A stretch of 46,623 bases of DNA from Streptomyces aureus (GTDB taxonomy: Bacteria > Actinomycetota > Actinomycetes > Streptomycetales > Streptomycetaceae), in contig NZ_JNZD01000038.1 in the NCBI RefSeq assembly GCF_000725495.1, positions 1-46,623 of the forward strand, read 5' to 3'. The position numbers and the translations under genes were made by a program. The first letter of the stretch is position 1. Each line of letters opens with the position of its first letter. Positions 32,682 through 40,493 of this stretch are shown piece after piece. Under the pieces are notes generated by a model, which had not been told where the DNA came from, ran no database searches, and saw only the letters and a list, made by a program, of their open reading frames with translations.

Positions 32682-34709
32682 GTGACTAGCGGACGTATGG
32701 AAGTGTGCCTTGTCGGCGCCGGACCCCGCGGGCTGTCCGTACTGGAACGGCTCTGCGCGCAGGAGCGGAAGTCCCCCCGCTGGGACCAGCTGACCGTGCA
32801 CATCGTGGAACCGGACCCACCGGGCTCCGGCCGGGTCTGGCGGCCCTCCCAGTCCCGGCACCTCCTGATGAACACCGTCTCCTGCCAGGTCACGGTCTAC
32901 ACCGACGCCAGTGTGGCCGTCGAAGGGCCGCTGGAGGAGGGGCCGAGCCTGTACCAGTGGGCCAAGGCGCTGGGCCCCAGCGCCCTGACGCCCGGAGCGG
33001 GCACGCCCTACGACGACGAGACCCTCGCCGAGGCCCGGGACCTGGGGCCGGACACCTACCCCACCCGCGCCTTGTACGGCCAGTACCTGACCTGGGTGTT
33101 CGGCCGGGTGACCGCGAGCGCGGCCGCGCACACCACCGTCCGTGTGCACGCCTCGCGCGCCGTGGCCCTGGAGGACGCCGAGCCCGGCACAGGCCCCGGC
33201 GGGGCGCAGAGCGTGCTCCTGGAGGACGGCACCCGGCTGACGGGCCTGGGCGCGGTGGTGCTCGCGCAGGGCCACGTGCAGGTGCGGCCGACCGATGCGG
33301 AACGGGAGTTCGCCGCGTACGCCGGCCGGCACGGGCTGACCTACATCGCGCCGGGCAACCCGGCGGACGTCGACCTGTCCGCCGTCGCCCCCGGCGAGAC
33401 CGTGCTGCTGCGCGGTCTGGGCCTGAACTTCTTCGACTACATGGCGCTGTTCACGCACGCCCGCGGCGGGCTGTTCGAGCGCGTCGACGGCCGCCTGGTG
33501 TACCGCCCCTCGGGCCGCGAGCCGCGGCTGTACGCGGGCTCCCGCCGCGGCGTGCCGTACCAGGCGCGCGGCGAGAACGAGAAGGGCGCGCACGGCCGTT
33601 ACCACCCGCGGCTGCTGACCACCGACTTCGTGGCGGCCCTGCGCGCCCGGGTGCGGGACGGGGAGCCGATCCGCTTCGGCACCGAACTGTGGCCGCTGAT
33701 CTCCAAGGAAGTGCGCACCGTCTACTACGAGACGCTGCTCGCGCAGCGCGCGGAACCGGCCGTGGTGGCCGCCTTCGCGCAGGCGTTCCTGCGGGCCGGT
33801 GAGGGCGTTGCCGAGGACGCACTGCTCACCGCGGCCGGCATCGGCGACGACGAGCGCTGGGACTGGGACACGGTCGCCCGGCCGTACGGCGAACGGACCT
33901 TCCGGGACCTGGCCTCCTTCCGCGGCTGGCTGCGCGGCTACCTCGACGAGGACGTGCGCCGGGCCCGGGAGGGCAACGTCAGCAGCCCGTTCAAGGCGGC
34001 CCTCGACCTGCTGCGCGACCTGCGCAACGAACTGCGCCTGGCGATCGACCACGGCGGCCTCGACGCCGACTCGCACCGCGACGAACTCGACCGCTGGTAC
34101 ACGCCGCTCAACGCCTACCTGTCGATCGGCCCGCCGGCCTCCCGCATCGAGGAGATGGCCGCCCTGATCGACGCGGGCGTCCTCGACGTGACCGGTCCGG
34201 GACTGCACGTGGCCACCGACCCCCTCGACCCCGCGGGCCCGGCCTTCGTCGGCACCTCACCGGACATCACCGGCCTGCGGGTGCGGGCCACGGTGCTGAT
34301 CGAGGCCCGGCTGCCGGAGATCGACCTGCGGCGCACCGCCGATCCGCTCATGGACCGGCTGCTGAGCACCGGCCAGGCCCGCACCCACCGCGTCGCGGGC
34401 GCGGACGGCTCGTCCTACGAGACCGGCGGCCTGGCCGTGACGGAGCGCCCGTACCACCTGCTCGACGGGCAGGGGGCGCCGCACCCCAGACGGTTCGCGT
34501 ACGGGGTGCCCACCGAAGCCGTGCACTGGGTGACCGCGGCCGGCATCCGGCCGGGCGTGGGCTCGGTGACGCTGGAGGACTCCGACGCCATCGCGGCGGC
34601 GGTGCTGACGCTGCCGGAGCCGCGCCCCGCGCCGCGGCTGCCCGGGGCGCCGGCGGTCGCGGCGGGGCGGGCGCTGTCCGGCAACGCGGGTGCGGGAGCG
34701 GTCGCGTGA
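32682..34709 (+). CDS. CreE-like flavin-dependent L-aspartate N-oxygenase (nitrosuccinate synthase)
   Basis: Encodes 675 residues with an N-terminal FAD/NAD(P)-binding motif VGAGPRGLSVLERL (from residue 11), typical of the FAD-NAD(P)-binding family to which CreE (cremeomycin) and FzmM (fosfazinomycin) belong. These oxidise the amine of L-aspartate in steps to nitrosuccinate. GTG 32682 has ggag about seven bases upstream; ATG 32697 is an alternative. The stop overlaps the start of the CreD-like lyase (GTGA), the same pairing as in known nitrous-acid pathways, which makes the assignment strong. The length is close to that of family members (about 640). Its role here would be to supply the oxidised nitrogen of the N-N bond. 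Confidence 0.9.
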   Translation: MTSGRMEVCLVGAGPRGLSVLERLCAQERKSPRWDQLTVHIVEPDPPGSGRVWRPSQSRHLLMNTVSCQVTVYTDASVAVEGPLEEGPSLYQWAKALGPSALTPGAGTPYDDETLAEARDLGPDTYPTRALYGQYLTWVFGRVTASAAAHTTVRVHASRAVALEDAEPGTGPGGAQSVLLEDGTRLTGLGAVVLAQGHVQVRPTDAEREFAAYAGRHGLTYIAPGNPADVDLSAVAPGETVLLRGLGLNFFDYMALFTHARGGLFERVDGRLVYRPSGREPRLYAGSRRGVPYQARGENEKGAHGRYHPRLLTTDFVAALRARVRDGEPIRFGTELWPLISKEVRTVYYETLLAQRAEPAVVAAFAQAFLRAGEGVAEDALLTAAGIGDDERWDWDTVARPYGERTFRDLASFRGWLRGYLDEDVRRAREGNVSSPFKAALDLLRDLRNELRLAIDHGGLDADSHRDELDRWYTPLNAYLSIGPPASRIEEMAALIDAGVLDVTGPGLHVATDPLDPAGPAFVGTSPDITGLRVRATVLIEARLPEIDLRRTADPLMDRLLSTGQARTHRVAGADGSSYETGGLAVTERPYHLLDGQGAPHPRRFAYGVPTEAVHWVTAAGIRPGVGSVTLEDSDAIAAAVLTLPEPRPAPRLPGAPAVAAGRALSGNAGAGAVA

Positions 34710-36148
34710 GCCGGGCCGCCGACCGACCCGTGGGCCCGGACACAGGGCTGCTGTCCCCGGTCCGGGCCGGCACCCCCGTCGAGGCCGCCGTCGCCGACGC
34801 GGCCTGGGTCCAGGCGATGCTCGACGCGGAGGCCGCGCTGGCCCGCGCCCAGGCGCGGTGCGGCACGGTCCCGCCCGCGGCGGCCGCCGCGATCACCGCA
34901 GCCGCCCGGGCCTCGGACTTCGACACCAGGGAGCTGGCGCTGGCCTCGCGGGAGACCGCCAATCCGGTGGTGGGCCTGGTCGCGGCGCTCACCGCCCGGG
35001 TCGCGGCCCGCTCACCGCAGGCGGCCGAGTACGTGCACCGCGGCTCCACCAGCCAGGACGTCTTCGACACCGGCGCGATGCTGGTGGCGACCCGGGCCCT
35101 GCGGCTGATCGTCGCGGACCTCAGGGCGGTGGCCGACGCCCTCGCCGGCCTGGCGGCCGACCACCGGGACACGGCGATGGCGGGACGCACCCTCGCCCTG
35201 CACGCCGTACCCACCACCTTCGGGCTGAAGGCGGCGGGCTGGCGCCAGCTGGTCCTGGAATCCATCGAGCGGCTGGAGCGGCCGGCCGAGGGCGGCCTGC
35301 CGGTCTCCCTGGGCGGCGCGGCCGGCACGCTGGCCGGCTACCTCCAGCACGCGGGCGACGACGCCGACCCGGCGGCCGTCCTGGCCGAGCTGGTGGCCGC
35401 GTTCGCGGACGAGACCGGGCTGGCCGCACCGGTGCTGCCCTGGCACGCGCTGCGCACGCCGGTCGCCGACCTGGGAGCGGCCCTCGCGCACACCGCCGGG
35501 GCGCTGGGGAAGATCGCCGCCGACGTGCTGGTGCTGGCCCGCACCGAGATCGGCGAGGTCGCCGAGCCGGCGGCGGCCGGGCGGGGCGCCTCCTCGGCGA
35601 TGCCGCACAAACGCAACCCGGTCCTGTCGACGCTGATCCGCTCCGCCGCCCTCCAGGTCCCGGCGCTGGCCGCCGTCCTCGCCCAGTGCCTGGCGCACGA
35701 GGACGAGCGGTCGGCGGGGGTCTGGCACGCCGAGTGGCAGCCGCTGCGCGAGGCGCTGCGGCTGACCGGCGGGGCCGCGCACACCGCCGTGGAACTGGTC
35801 CGCGGGCTCACCGTGGACCCCGAGCGGATGGCTGGCAACCTGGCGGCCACCGGCGGGCAGCTCGTCTCCGAGCGGGTCTCCGCGGTGCTCGCCCCGAAGC
35901 TGGGCAGGGCGGCCGCGAAGGAACTGCTGACCCGGGCGTCGCTGCGGGCCGCAAAGACCGGCCGCCCGCTGGCCGAGGTGCTGGCGGAGTCCGACGCGCT
36001 GCGGGGGATGCTCACGCCCGCGGAGCTGACCGCGCTGCTCGACCCGGCCGGCTACACCGGCACGGCCGGCCCGCTGGTCGACCGGGCGCTGGCCGGCTCG
36101 GCACCGGCGCCCCGAAAGACGGCGGGCCGTACCGCCCGCGTGCTCTGA
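34706..36148 (+). CDS. CreD-like nitrosuccinate lyase (fumarase/aspartase superfamily)
   Basis: Encodes 480 residues of the aspartase/fumarase fold, nearest in look to 3-carboxy-muconate cycloisomerase-like lyases. The signature GASSAMPHKRNP is at residues 294-305, with the mobile-loop Ser at 296-297, and the first conserved region is HRGSTSQDVFDT (111-122). CreD and FzmL use this fold to split nitrosuccinate into fumarate and nitrous acid. It is translationally coupled to the CreE-like oxygenase. It is a different lyase from the PurB-like enzyme at 39102, which is expected to act later. A perfect hairpin follows. Confidence 0.9.
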   Translation: MSRAADRPVGPDTGLLSPVRAGTPVEAAVADAAWVQAMLDAEAALARAQARCGTVPPAAAAAITAAARASDFDTRELALASRETANPVVGLVAALTARVAARSPQAAEYVHRGSTSQDVFDTGAMLVATRALRLIVADLRAVADALAGLAADHRDTAMAGRTLALHAVPTTFGLKAAGWRQLVLESIERLERPAEGGLPVSLGGAAGTLAGYLQHAGDDADPAAVLAELVAAFADETGLAAPVLPWHALRTPVADLGAALAHTAGALGKIAADVLVLARTEIGEVAEPAAAGRGASSAMPHKRNPVLSTLIRSAALQVPALAAVLAQCLAHEDERSAGVWHAEWQPLREALRLTGGAAHTAVELVRGLTVDPERMAGNLAATGGQLVSERVSAVLAPKLGRAAAKELLTRASLRAAKTGRPLAEVLAESDALRGMLTPAELTALLDPAGYTGTAGPLVDRALAGSAPAPRKTAGRTARVL

Positions 36149-36156
36149 GGACAACA

Positions 36157-36199
36157 CCGCGGTGTCGCCGGCCCGTTCACCGGGCCGGCGACACCGCGG
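36157..36199. terminator. Bidirectional terminator between the lyase and response-regulator genes
   Basis: Perfect inverted repeat with 19-bp arms (36157-36175 and 36181-36199) and loop ttcac. It is placed between convergent genes ending at 36148 (+) and 36260 (-). Confidence 0.9.
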
Positions 36200-36259
36200 C
36201 AGCAGGGCCGCGCCCCGTCGGGAATCAGGTGCGCAGGCACGGGAGGCGGGGGCAACGGG

Positions 36260-37186
36260 TCAGACGGTGCCGAGGCGGAAGCCGACGCCGCGCACGGTGA
36301 CGATCCAGCCGGGGTCGCCCAGCTTCCCGCGCACGCTGCTGACATGGGTGTCCACGGTGCGGCGCGACCAGGAGTCGCCCCACACCTGCTGGAGCAGCTG
36401 TCTGCGCGAAACGACGGTGTCGGGATGCTGCGCCAGCAGGCACAGCAGGTCGAACTCCTTGCGCGTGAGGGTGACCGGCGCGCCGTCGACGCTCACCTCG
36501 CGGGAGCCCACGTCGATGCACAGCCGGCCGTGCCGCAGGATCTCCTGGGCCGGACCCGCGGCGGCGGCAGGCTGCCACTGCACGCGGCGCATGACGGCCT
36601 CGATCCGGGCCATCAGCTCGCGGATCCCGAAGGGCCTGGTGACGTAGTCGTCCGCGCCCGCCTGGAGTCCGAGCACGCAGTCGATCTCGGACTCGCGGGA
36701 GGTGACGATGATCAGCGGCACCCGGCTGACCGACCGGATCGCCCGGCACACCTCCAGCCCGTCCAGGTCGGGCAGTTCGAGGTCGAGCAGGACCAGGTCG
36801 GCGCTGCCGTAGGCCTGCAGGGCCGCGCCGCCGTGGGCCGCCCCGGTGCAGGTGTGGCCGTGCCGGCGCAGCTGGTTCGACAGCCCGTCCCCGGCGTCGG
36901 CGCCCACGACCAGGATGCGGCGCCCAAAGACCGCGGGCGCCGGCCAGGGCGCGGCCCTGCCCAGTCCGTCACGGGGCGACGACCGACCGGGGGCGCCCGG
37001 CCCGGGCACGCTCTGGACGGGGCTCCTGCGGCCGGGCGCGTGCTGGACGGGGGGCCACGCGCCGGAGGATCCGGGGCGCGGCGGCCACGCCTCCCGCACC
37101 GGCGCGCGGGCCCCCGGCTCGTCGTGCTCGGGGTGTGGAGCGGACGTCTGGTGCTCCGGCAGTGCCGGCGCCTGAACCTGACTCAT
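36260..37186 (-). CDS. Atypical OmpR-family response regulator (JadR1/LanI-like)
   Basis: Encodes 308 residues: a Pro/Gly-rich, probably disordered N-terminal extension (1-88), a receiver domain (90-205) and a winged-helix DNA-binding domain (213-308; TRKEFDLLCLLAQHPD, RRTVDTHVSSVRGKLG). The phospho-acceptor Asp135 is present (VLLDLELPD). However, the acidic pair of the metal pocket is lost (VVGAD for VVEDD) and the conserved Lys is Arg184 (YVTRPF), so normal phosphorylation is doubtful. No sensor kinase is encoded beside it. Angucycline clusters often carry such regulators; JadR1 senses the end product instead of phosphate. The ATG at 37186 has gggggagg very close upstream, with unusually short spacing. 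A later start that drops the extension is possible. Confidence 0.9.
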   Translation of the reverse strand: MSQVQAPALPEHQTSAPHPEHDEPGARAPVREAWPPRPGSSGAWPPVQHAPGRRSPVQSVPGPGAPGRSSPRDGLGRAAPWPAPAVFGRRILVVGADAGDGLSNQLRRHGHTCTGAAHGGAALQAYGSADLVLLDLELPDLDGLEVCRAIRSVSRVPLIIVTSRESEIDCVLGLQAGADDYVTRPFGIRELMARIEAVMRRVQWQPAAAAGPAQEILRHGRLCIDVGSREVSVDGAPVTLTRKEFDLLCLLAQHPDTVVSRRQLLQQVWGDSWSRRTVDTHVSSVRGKLGDPGWIVTVRGVGFRLGTV

Positions 37187-37320
37187 GCCTCCCCCGGGGG
37201 TCGTAGCGGGGCCGGACCGGTTCGGCCGCCGTCCGCGCCGACGCTAGCGGTGCGCGGTCGAATCCTGGTGCAGGGCCGCTCCAGGGTCCGCCCGGCCGCC
37301 ACCCGCCCGCCCGCCCCCCA

Positions 37321-37374
37321 GGGCCTGTCTGACAATTCCCGTCTGCCCGGCGACGCGAATTGTCAGACAGGCCC
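37321..37374. terminator. Large perfect inverted repeat after the hydrazine operon (terminator or insertion-element remnant)
   Basis: 18-bp perfect arms (gggcctgtctgacaattc at 37321-37338 and its complement at 37357-37374) with an 18-base loop. The right arm runs into the amidase stop codon. It would end the minus-strand operon. The arm sequence also looks like terminal inverted repeats I have seen around Streptomyces insertion sequences, so a mobile-element origin is possible (recollection, not tested). Confidence 0.75.
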
Positions 37375-38417
37375 TACACCGCGAACACCTCGGTGGCGCC
37401 GTGGTTGGGGTCGCCCGCCCGCAGGTGCAGCTCGCCCGCCCCGGGGAGCATGACCACCGAGGCCACCGTCCGCTCCAGGCGGAAGTCCCCGTGGGCGGCG
37501 ATGCAGACCGGTGGCCGGGACAGCACCCCGAAATGCTCCTCCGGGGCGGCCTGCGGGCCGAGCCCGGCCAGCCCCTTGGCCACGGCCTCCAGCCGCTCGT
37601 CGGAGTTGACCCGGTCGGGGGCCGACTGCCGGTCGAGCGGGATGAAGTCCTCGTGCAGGTAGTGGTTGGTGTGCACGGCCTCCCGCGCGGCCGGCTCGGT
37701 CACCCGCAGCTCGGTCCCGCACATCTCGGCGTACACCGCGCGCCGCCGGTCGCACAACACCAGGTTGCGCGAGCTGGACAGGGTGAGCCCGGCCAGCATC
37801 TCCAGGGCCTCGTCCACGCTCCCGGCACCGTCCAGCAGGTGGCGGATGGCCAGGTAGGGGGTGATGCCCGGCCGCCACCGGCCGTCGGTCACCAGGTTCA
37901 GCCCGATGGCCAGTCCGTCGCTGTTCATGCCCAGGTAGCCGAGCAGGCCCGCGAAGCTGAGCACCGTCACCCGGCGCGGCGCCCCCGCCCGGGCCAGCGA
38001 CAGCACCGCGATATGGCTGTCGATGTCCGCGTTGAGGTCCACCGTCTGCGCCAGCACCGGCCGGCCGGCCGACCCGGTGCGCGCGTACGACGTGCAGTCC
38101 CCGGCGGTGGGCACCCCGGTGCAGCCCATCACCTCGCGGCGCAGCTGCAGCAGCCACGCCTCGTCCTCGCGGATCCCGGCCCCCGCGGCCAGCCCCGCCA
38201 CCTCCTCGGCCAGGTCCGGGACCGCCGCCGCGATCGCCGCCCGGTAGGCGGAGATCGACGGCAGCAGCCCGGTGAACGTCAGCGGCCTGTCGGTGAGGTG
38301 GTCCAGCCGTGCCAGGCCGTCGTCGAGGAACGCCCGCAGCGGGCCGGCGAGTGCCGCCCCGTGGGCGTGCCCCAGCTCGAACGGGGTGCCGACGGCCTTG
38401 ACGTACGCGACGCTCAT
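37374..38417 (-). CDS. C45-type Ntn-hydrolase/amidase of the acetylhydrazine cassette
   Basis: Encodes 347 residues resembling the acyl-CoA:6-aminopenicillanate acyltransferase (C45) family of N-terminal nucleophile hydrolases. The expected nucleophile is Cys108 in GDCTSYA, where self-cleavage would expose it; NSDGLAIGLN, SSSRNLVLCD and the HTNHYLHEDF segment are further family-like parts. In the fosfazinomycin and kinamycin pathways an amidase of the shared cassette processes acetylated glutamylhydrazine intermediates, removing the acetyl group so that the free hydrazide can be delivered. ATG 38417 overlaps the GNAT gene stop (ATGA). It is the last gene of the six-gene operon and is followed by a large hairpin. 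Confidence 0.85.
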   Translation of the reverse strand: MSVAYVKAVGTPFELGHAHGAALAGPLRAFLDDGLARLDHLTDRPLTFTGLLPSISAYRAAIAAAVPDLAEEVAGLAAGAGIREDEAWLLQLRREVMGCTGVPTAGDCTSYARTGSAGRPVLAQTVDLNADIDSHIAVLSLARAGAPRRVTVLSFAGLLGYLGMNSDGLAIGLNLVTDGRWRPGITPYLAIRHLLDGAGSVDEALEMLAGLTLSSSRNLVLCDRRRAVYAEMCGTELRVTEPAAREAVHTNHYLHEDFIPLDRQSAPDRVNSDERLEAVAKGLAGLGPQAAPEEHFGVLSRPPVCIAAHGDFRLERTVASVVMLPGAGELHLRAGDPNHGATEVFAV

Positions 38418-39022
38418 GCGGAGGCGGCCGCCTTCTTCGGGCCGTGGGAGAGGGCGTCGAGCACCTGCGGCCACTCGGCGCGCAGGATGCTGTAGAAGAC
38501 CGCGTCGCGGCGGCGGCCGCCCGGCATGTAGTTGAAGGAGCGCAGGGTGCCCTCCTCGGTGGCGCCGATGTTGCGCAGGCCCTTGCGTGCCTGGACGTTG
38601 AGCTGGTCCGTCTTGAACTCCACCCGCTCGGCCTCCAGCACCTCGAAGGCGTGCTGGAGCAGCAGCAGTTTCGCCCAGTGGTTGATGCCCTTGCCGCGGA
38701 AGTCGTGGCCCAGCCAGGAGGCCCCGATCTCCAGCCGGCGGTCCTTCTCGGCGAAACTCAGCAGGCTCATGCTGCCCGCGATCCGGCCGCTGTGCTTGTC
38801 CCGGATCACGTAGACGGCGCGGCGGCCGGCCGTGTGCTCGGCGAGGTTGGAGTCGAAGAACGCCTCGAAGTCGGTGTCGTCGCCGACGACCACGGTGAAG
38901 TAGCGCCAGATCTCCGGGTCCAGCGCCACCGCGCGGACGCCCTCCCGGTCGGCCTCGCCGATCGGGGTCAGCAGGACGTGCTCGTTCTCCAGGGTGGTGG
39001 AGACTTTCTCGGACCAGCTCAT
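38414..39022 (-). CDS. GNAT-family N-acetyltransferase (FzmQ/KinN-like)
   Basis: Encodes 202 residues of the RimJ/RimL-like acetyltransferase type. Family marks are the N-terminal LLTPIGEADREGVRAVALDPEIW, the acetyl-CoA loop region LGHDFRGKGINHWAKLL, and LNVQARKGLRNIGATEEG near the end. In fosfazinomycin biosynthesis the matching enzyme acetylates the hydrazine intermediate (hydrazinosuccinate), which protects it and allows the following lyase to release acetylhydrazine. ATG 39022 has GGAG upstream; the longer open frame has no homology. It lies 80 bases downstream of the PurB-like gene and overlaps the amidase start. Confidence 0.88.
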   Translation of the reverse strand: MSWSEKVSTTLENEHVLLTPIGEADREGVRAVALDPEIWRYFTVVVGDDTDFEAFFDSNLAEHTAGRRAVYVIRDKHSGRIAGSMSLLSFAEKDRRLEIGASWLGHDFRGKGINHWAKLLLLQHAFEVLEAERVEFKTDQLNVQARKGLRNIGATEEGTLRSFNYMPGGRRRDAVFYSILRAEWPQVLDALSHGPKKAAASA

Positions 39023-39101
39023 AAGGGGGCTCCGTGTGGCGAGTTGCGGACAGAAGGTCAATGTGGACGGCCGGGCAGAGCGTTCCAAGAGCACTCGGTG
39101 A

Positions 39102-40388
39102 TCACTCAGCCAGCTTGCGAAGCTGCTCCAACCGGGTGTGCACCACACCGTGATTGACGAGGAAGTCGTCGGGCGTGCGGGCACTGGTCTCGATGCCCTC
39201 CTCGGCCAGCGCCTCGCCGAAGTTCTGCCCGTACTCGGCGGTCTTGCGGGCCGCCGACTGCACCGCCCGGTAGGCCTGGTCGCGTTCGACGCCCGCCTCC
39301 AGCAGCTCCACCAGCACCGACGAGGAGCACACCAGGCCGTGGGTGGCGGCCAGCGAGTTGCGCATGTGGTCCGGATTGATCCGCAGGTTCTCCAGGATCT
39401 CGGCGGCCTTGACCGTCTGGAAGTGCGCCACGGTCATCGCGTCGGGCAGCACCACCTTCTCCACCGCCTGGTGGGCCAGGTCCCGCTCGTGCCACAGCGC
39501 CACGTTCTCCAGCGCCATGTTCGCGTACCCGCGCAGCAGCCGCGCCAGTCCGCACAGCAGCTCGCTGCCGGTCGGGTTGGCCTTGTGCGGCATGGCGCTG
39601 GAGCCCTGGTACGCCTCCACCCGCTGCTCCTCCACCTCGCGCACCTCGGTGCGCTGCAACAGCCGCAGCTCCAGCGCGATCTGCTCGATGCAGGCGCCCA
39701 GCGCGGCCACCGCCTGCAGCAACTGCGCGTGCCGGTCGCGGGACACGACCTGGCTGGGGGAGGGCTCCACGCCCAGGCCCAGCTGCTCGCACACGTACTC
39801 CTCGACGGCCGGGTCGATGAGCGAGTACGTGCCGACCGCGCCGGAGACCGTGCCCACCGCGACGGCCTCGCGGGCGGCCACCAGCCGCTCCAGGGACCGC
39901 TCGACGGCGAACGCGTAGCCGCCCAGCTTGTGGCCGAAGGTGGTGGGTTCGGCGTGCACGCCGTGGGTGCGGCCCACCATCACGGTGTCCCAGTGCTCAA
40001 AGGCCCGCTCGACCAGCACCGCGCGCAGCCGCCGCCCGGCGGACAGCAGGACGTCGCAGGCCTGGGCCAGAGTGAAGCCGAGGGCCGTGTCGACCAGGTC
40101 GTAGCTGGTCATCCCCAGGTGCACCCAGCGGGCCGAGGACTCCGGCATCTGCTCCGTGTAGGCCGTGAGGAACGAGATGACCTCGTGGTCCCGCTCCTTC
40201 TGGATCTCCACGACACGGGACGGCAGCGGGGTCCGGGCCGCGCGCATGTCGTCGAGGACCGCGGCGGGTACGCGGCCGAGCCGCACCTGTGCCTCGGTCG
40301 CGAGGATCTCCACGCGGACGTAGGTCTCGTAGCGGTACTCGTCCGAGAAGAGGCTCGCCATCTCGGGCAGGGTGAAGCGAGGAATCAT
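39102..40388 (-). CDS. Adenylosuccinate-lyase-like enzyme (FzmR/KinM-like)
   Basis: Encodes 428 residues of the PurB branch of the aspartase/fumarase superfamily. All three conserved regions are intact: LGMTSYDLVDTAL (about 91-103), GRTHGVHAEPTTFG (139-152) and the signature GSSAMPHKANP (262-272). The family eliminates fumarate from N-succinyl compounds. In the hydrazine pathway the homologue is proposed to release acetylhydrazine and fumarate from N-acetyl-hydrazinosuccinate. Housekeeping purB is unlikely because the gene is embedded in the cassette between a GS-like and a GNAT gene. ATG 40388 has gaagg upstream. Confidence 0.9.
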   Translation of the reverse strand: MIPRFTLPEMASLFSDEYRYETYVRVEILATEAQVRLGRVPAAVLDDMRAARTPLPSRVVEIQKERDHEVISFLTAYTEQMPESSARWVHLGMTSYDLVDTALGFTLAQACDVLLSAGRRLRAVLVERAFEHWDTVMVGRTHGVHAEPTTFGHKLGGYAFAVERSLERLVAAREAVAVGTVSGAVGTYSLIDPAVEEYVCEQLGLGVEPSPSQVVSRDRHAQLLQAVAALGACIEQIALELRLLQRTEVREVEEQRVEAYQGSSAMPHKANPTGSELLCGLARLLRGYANMALENVALWHERDLAHQAVEKVVLPDAMTVAHFQTVKAAEILENLRINPDHMRNSLAATHGLVCSSSVLVELLEAGVERDQAYRAVQSAARKTAEYGQNFGEALAEEGIETSARTPDDFLVNHGVVHTRLEQLRKLAE

Positions 40389-40493
40389 GGGACAGCCTTC
40401 GTCGGGTTGTGGTGGTGGCCGGCGGGGCGGCCAGCGGGCGGCGGACGGTGGGGTGGTGGTGCGCGCCCACCCCGCGGGAGGGGTTGCGGGGTG

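Noticed and set aside
30429..34208. Very long minus-strand frame opposite two monooxygenases and the CreE-like gene
   Set aside because: Shadow of third-position G/C bias; the plus-strand genes have intact FAD motifs and ribosome sites.
39102..40388. Housekeeping purB
   Set aside because: It is embedded in a six-gene operon that matches the kinamycin/fosfazinomycin hydrazine cassette.
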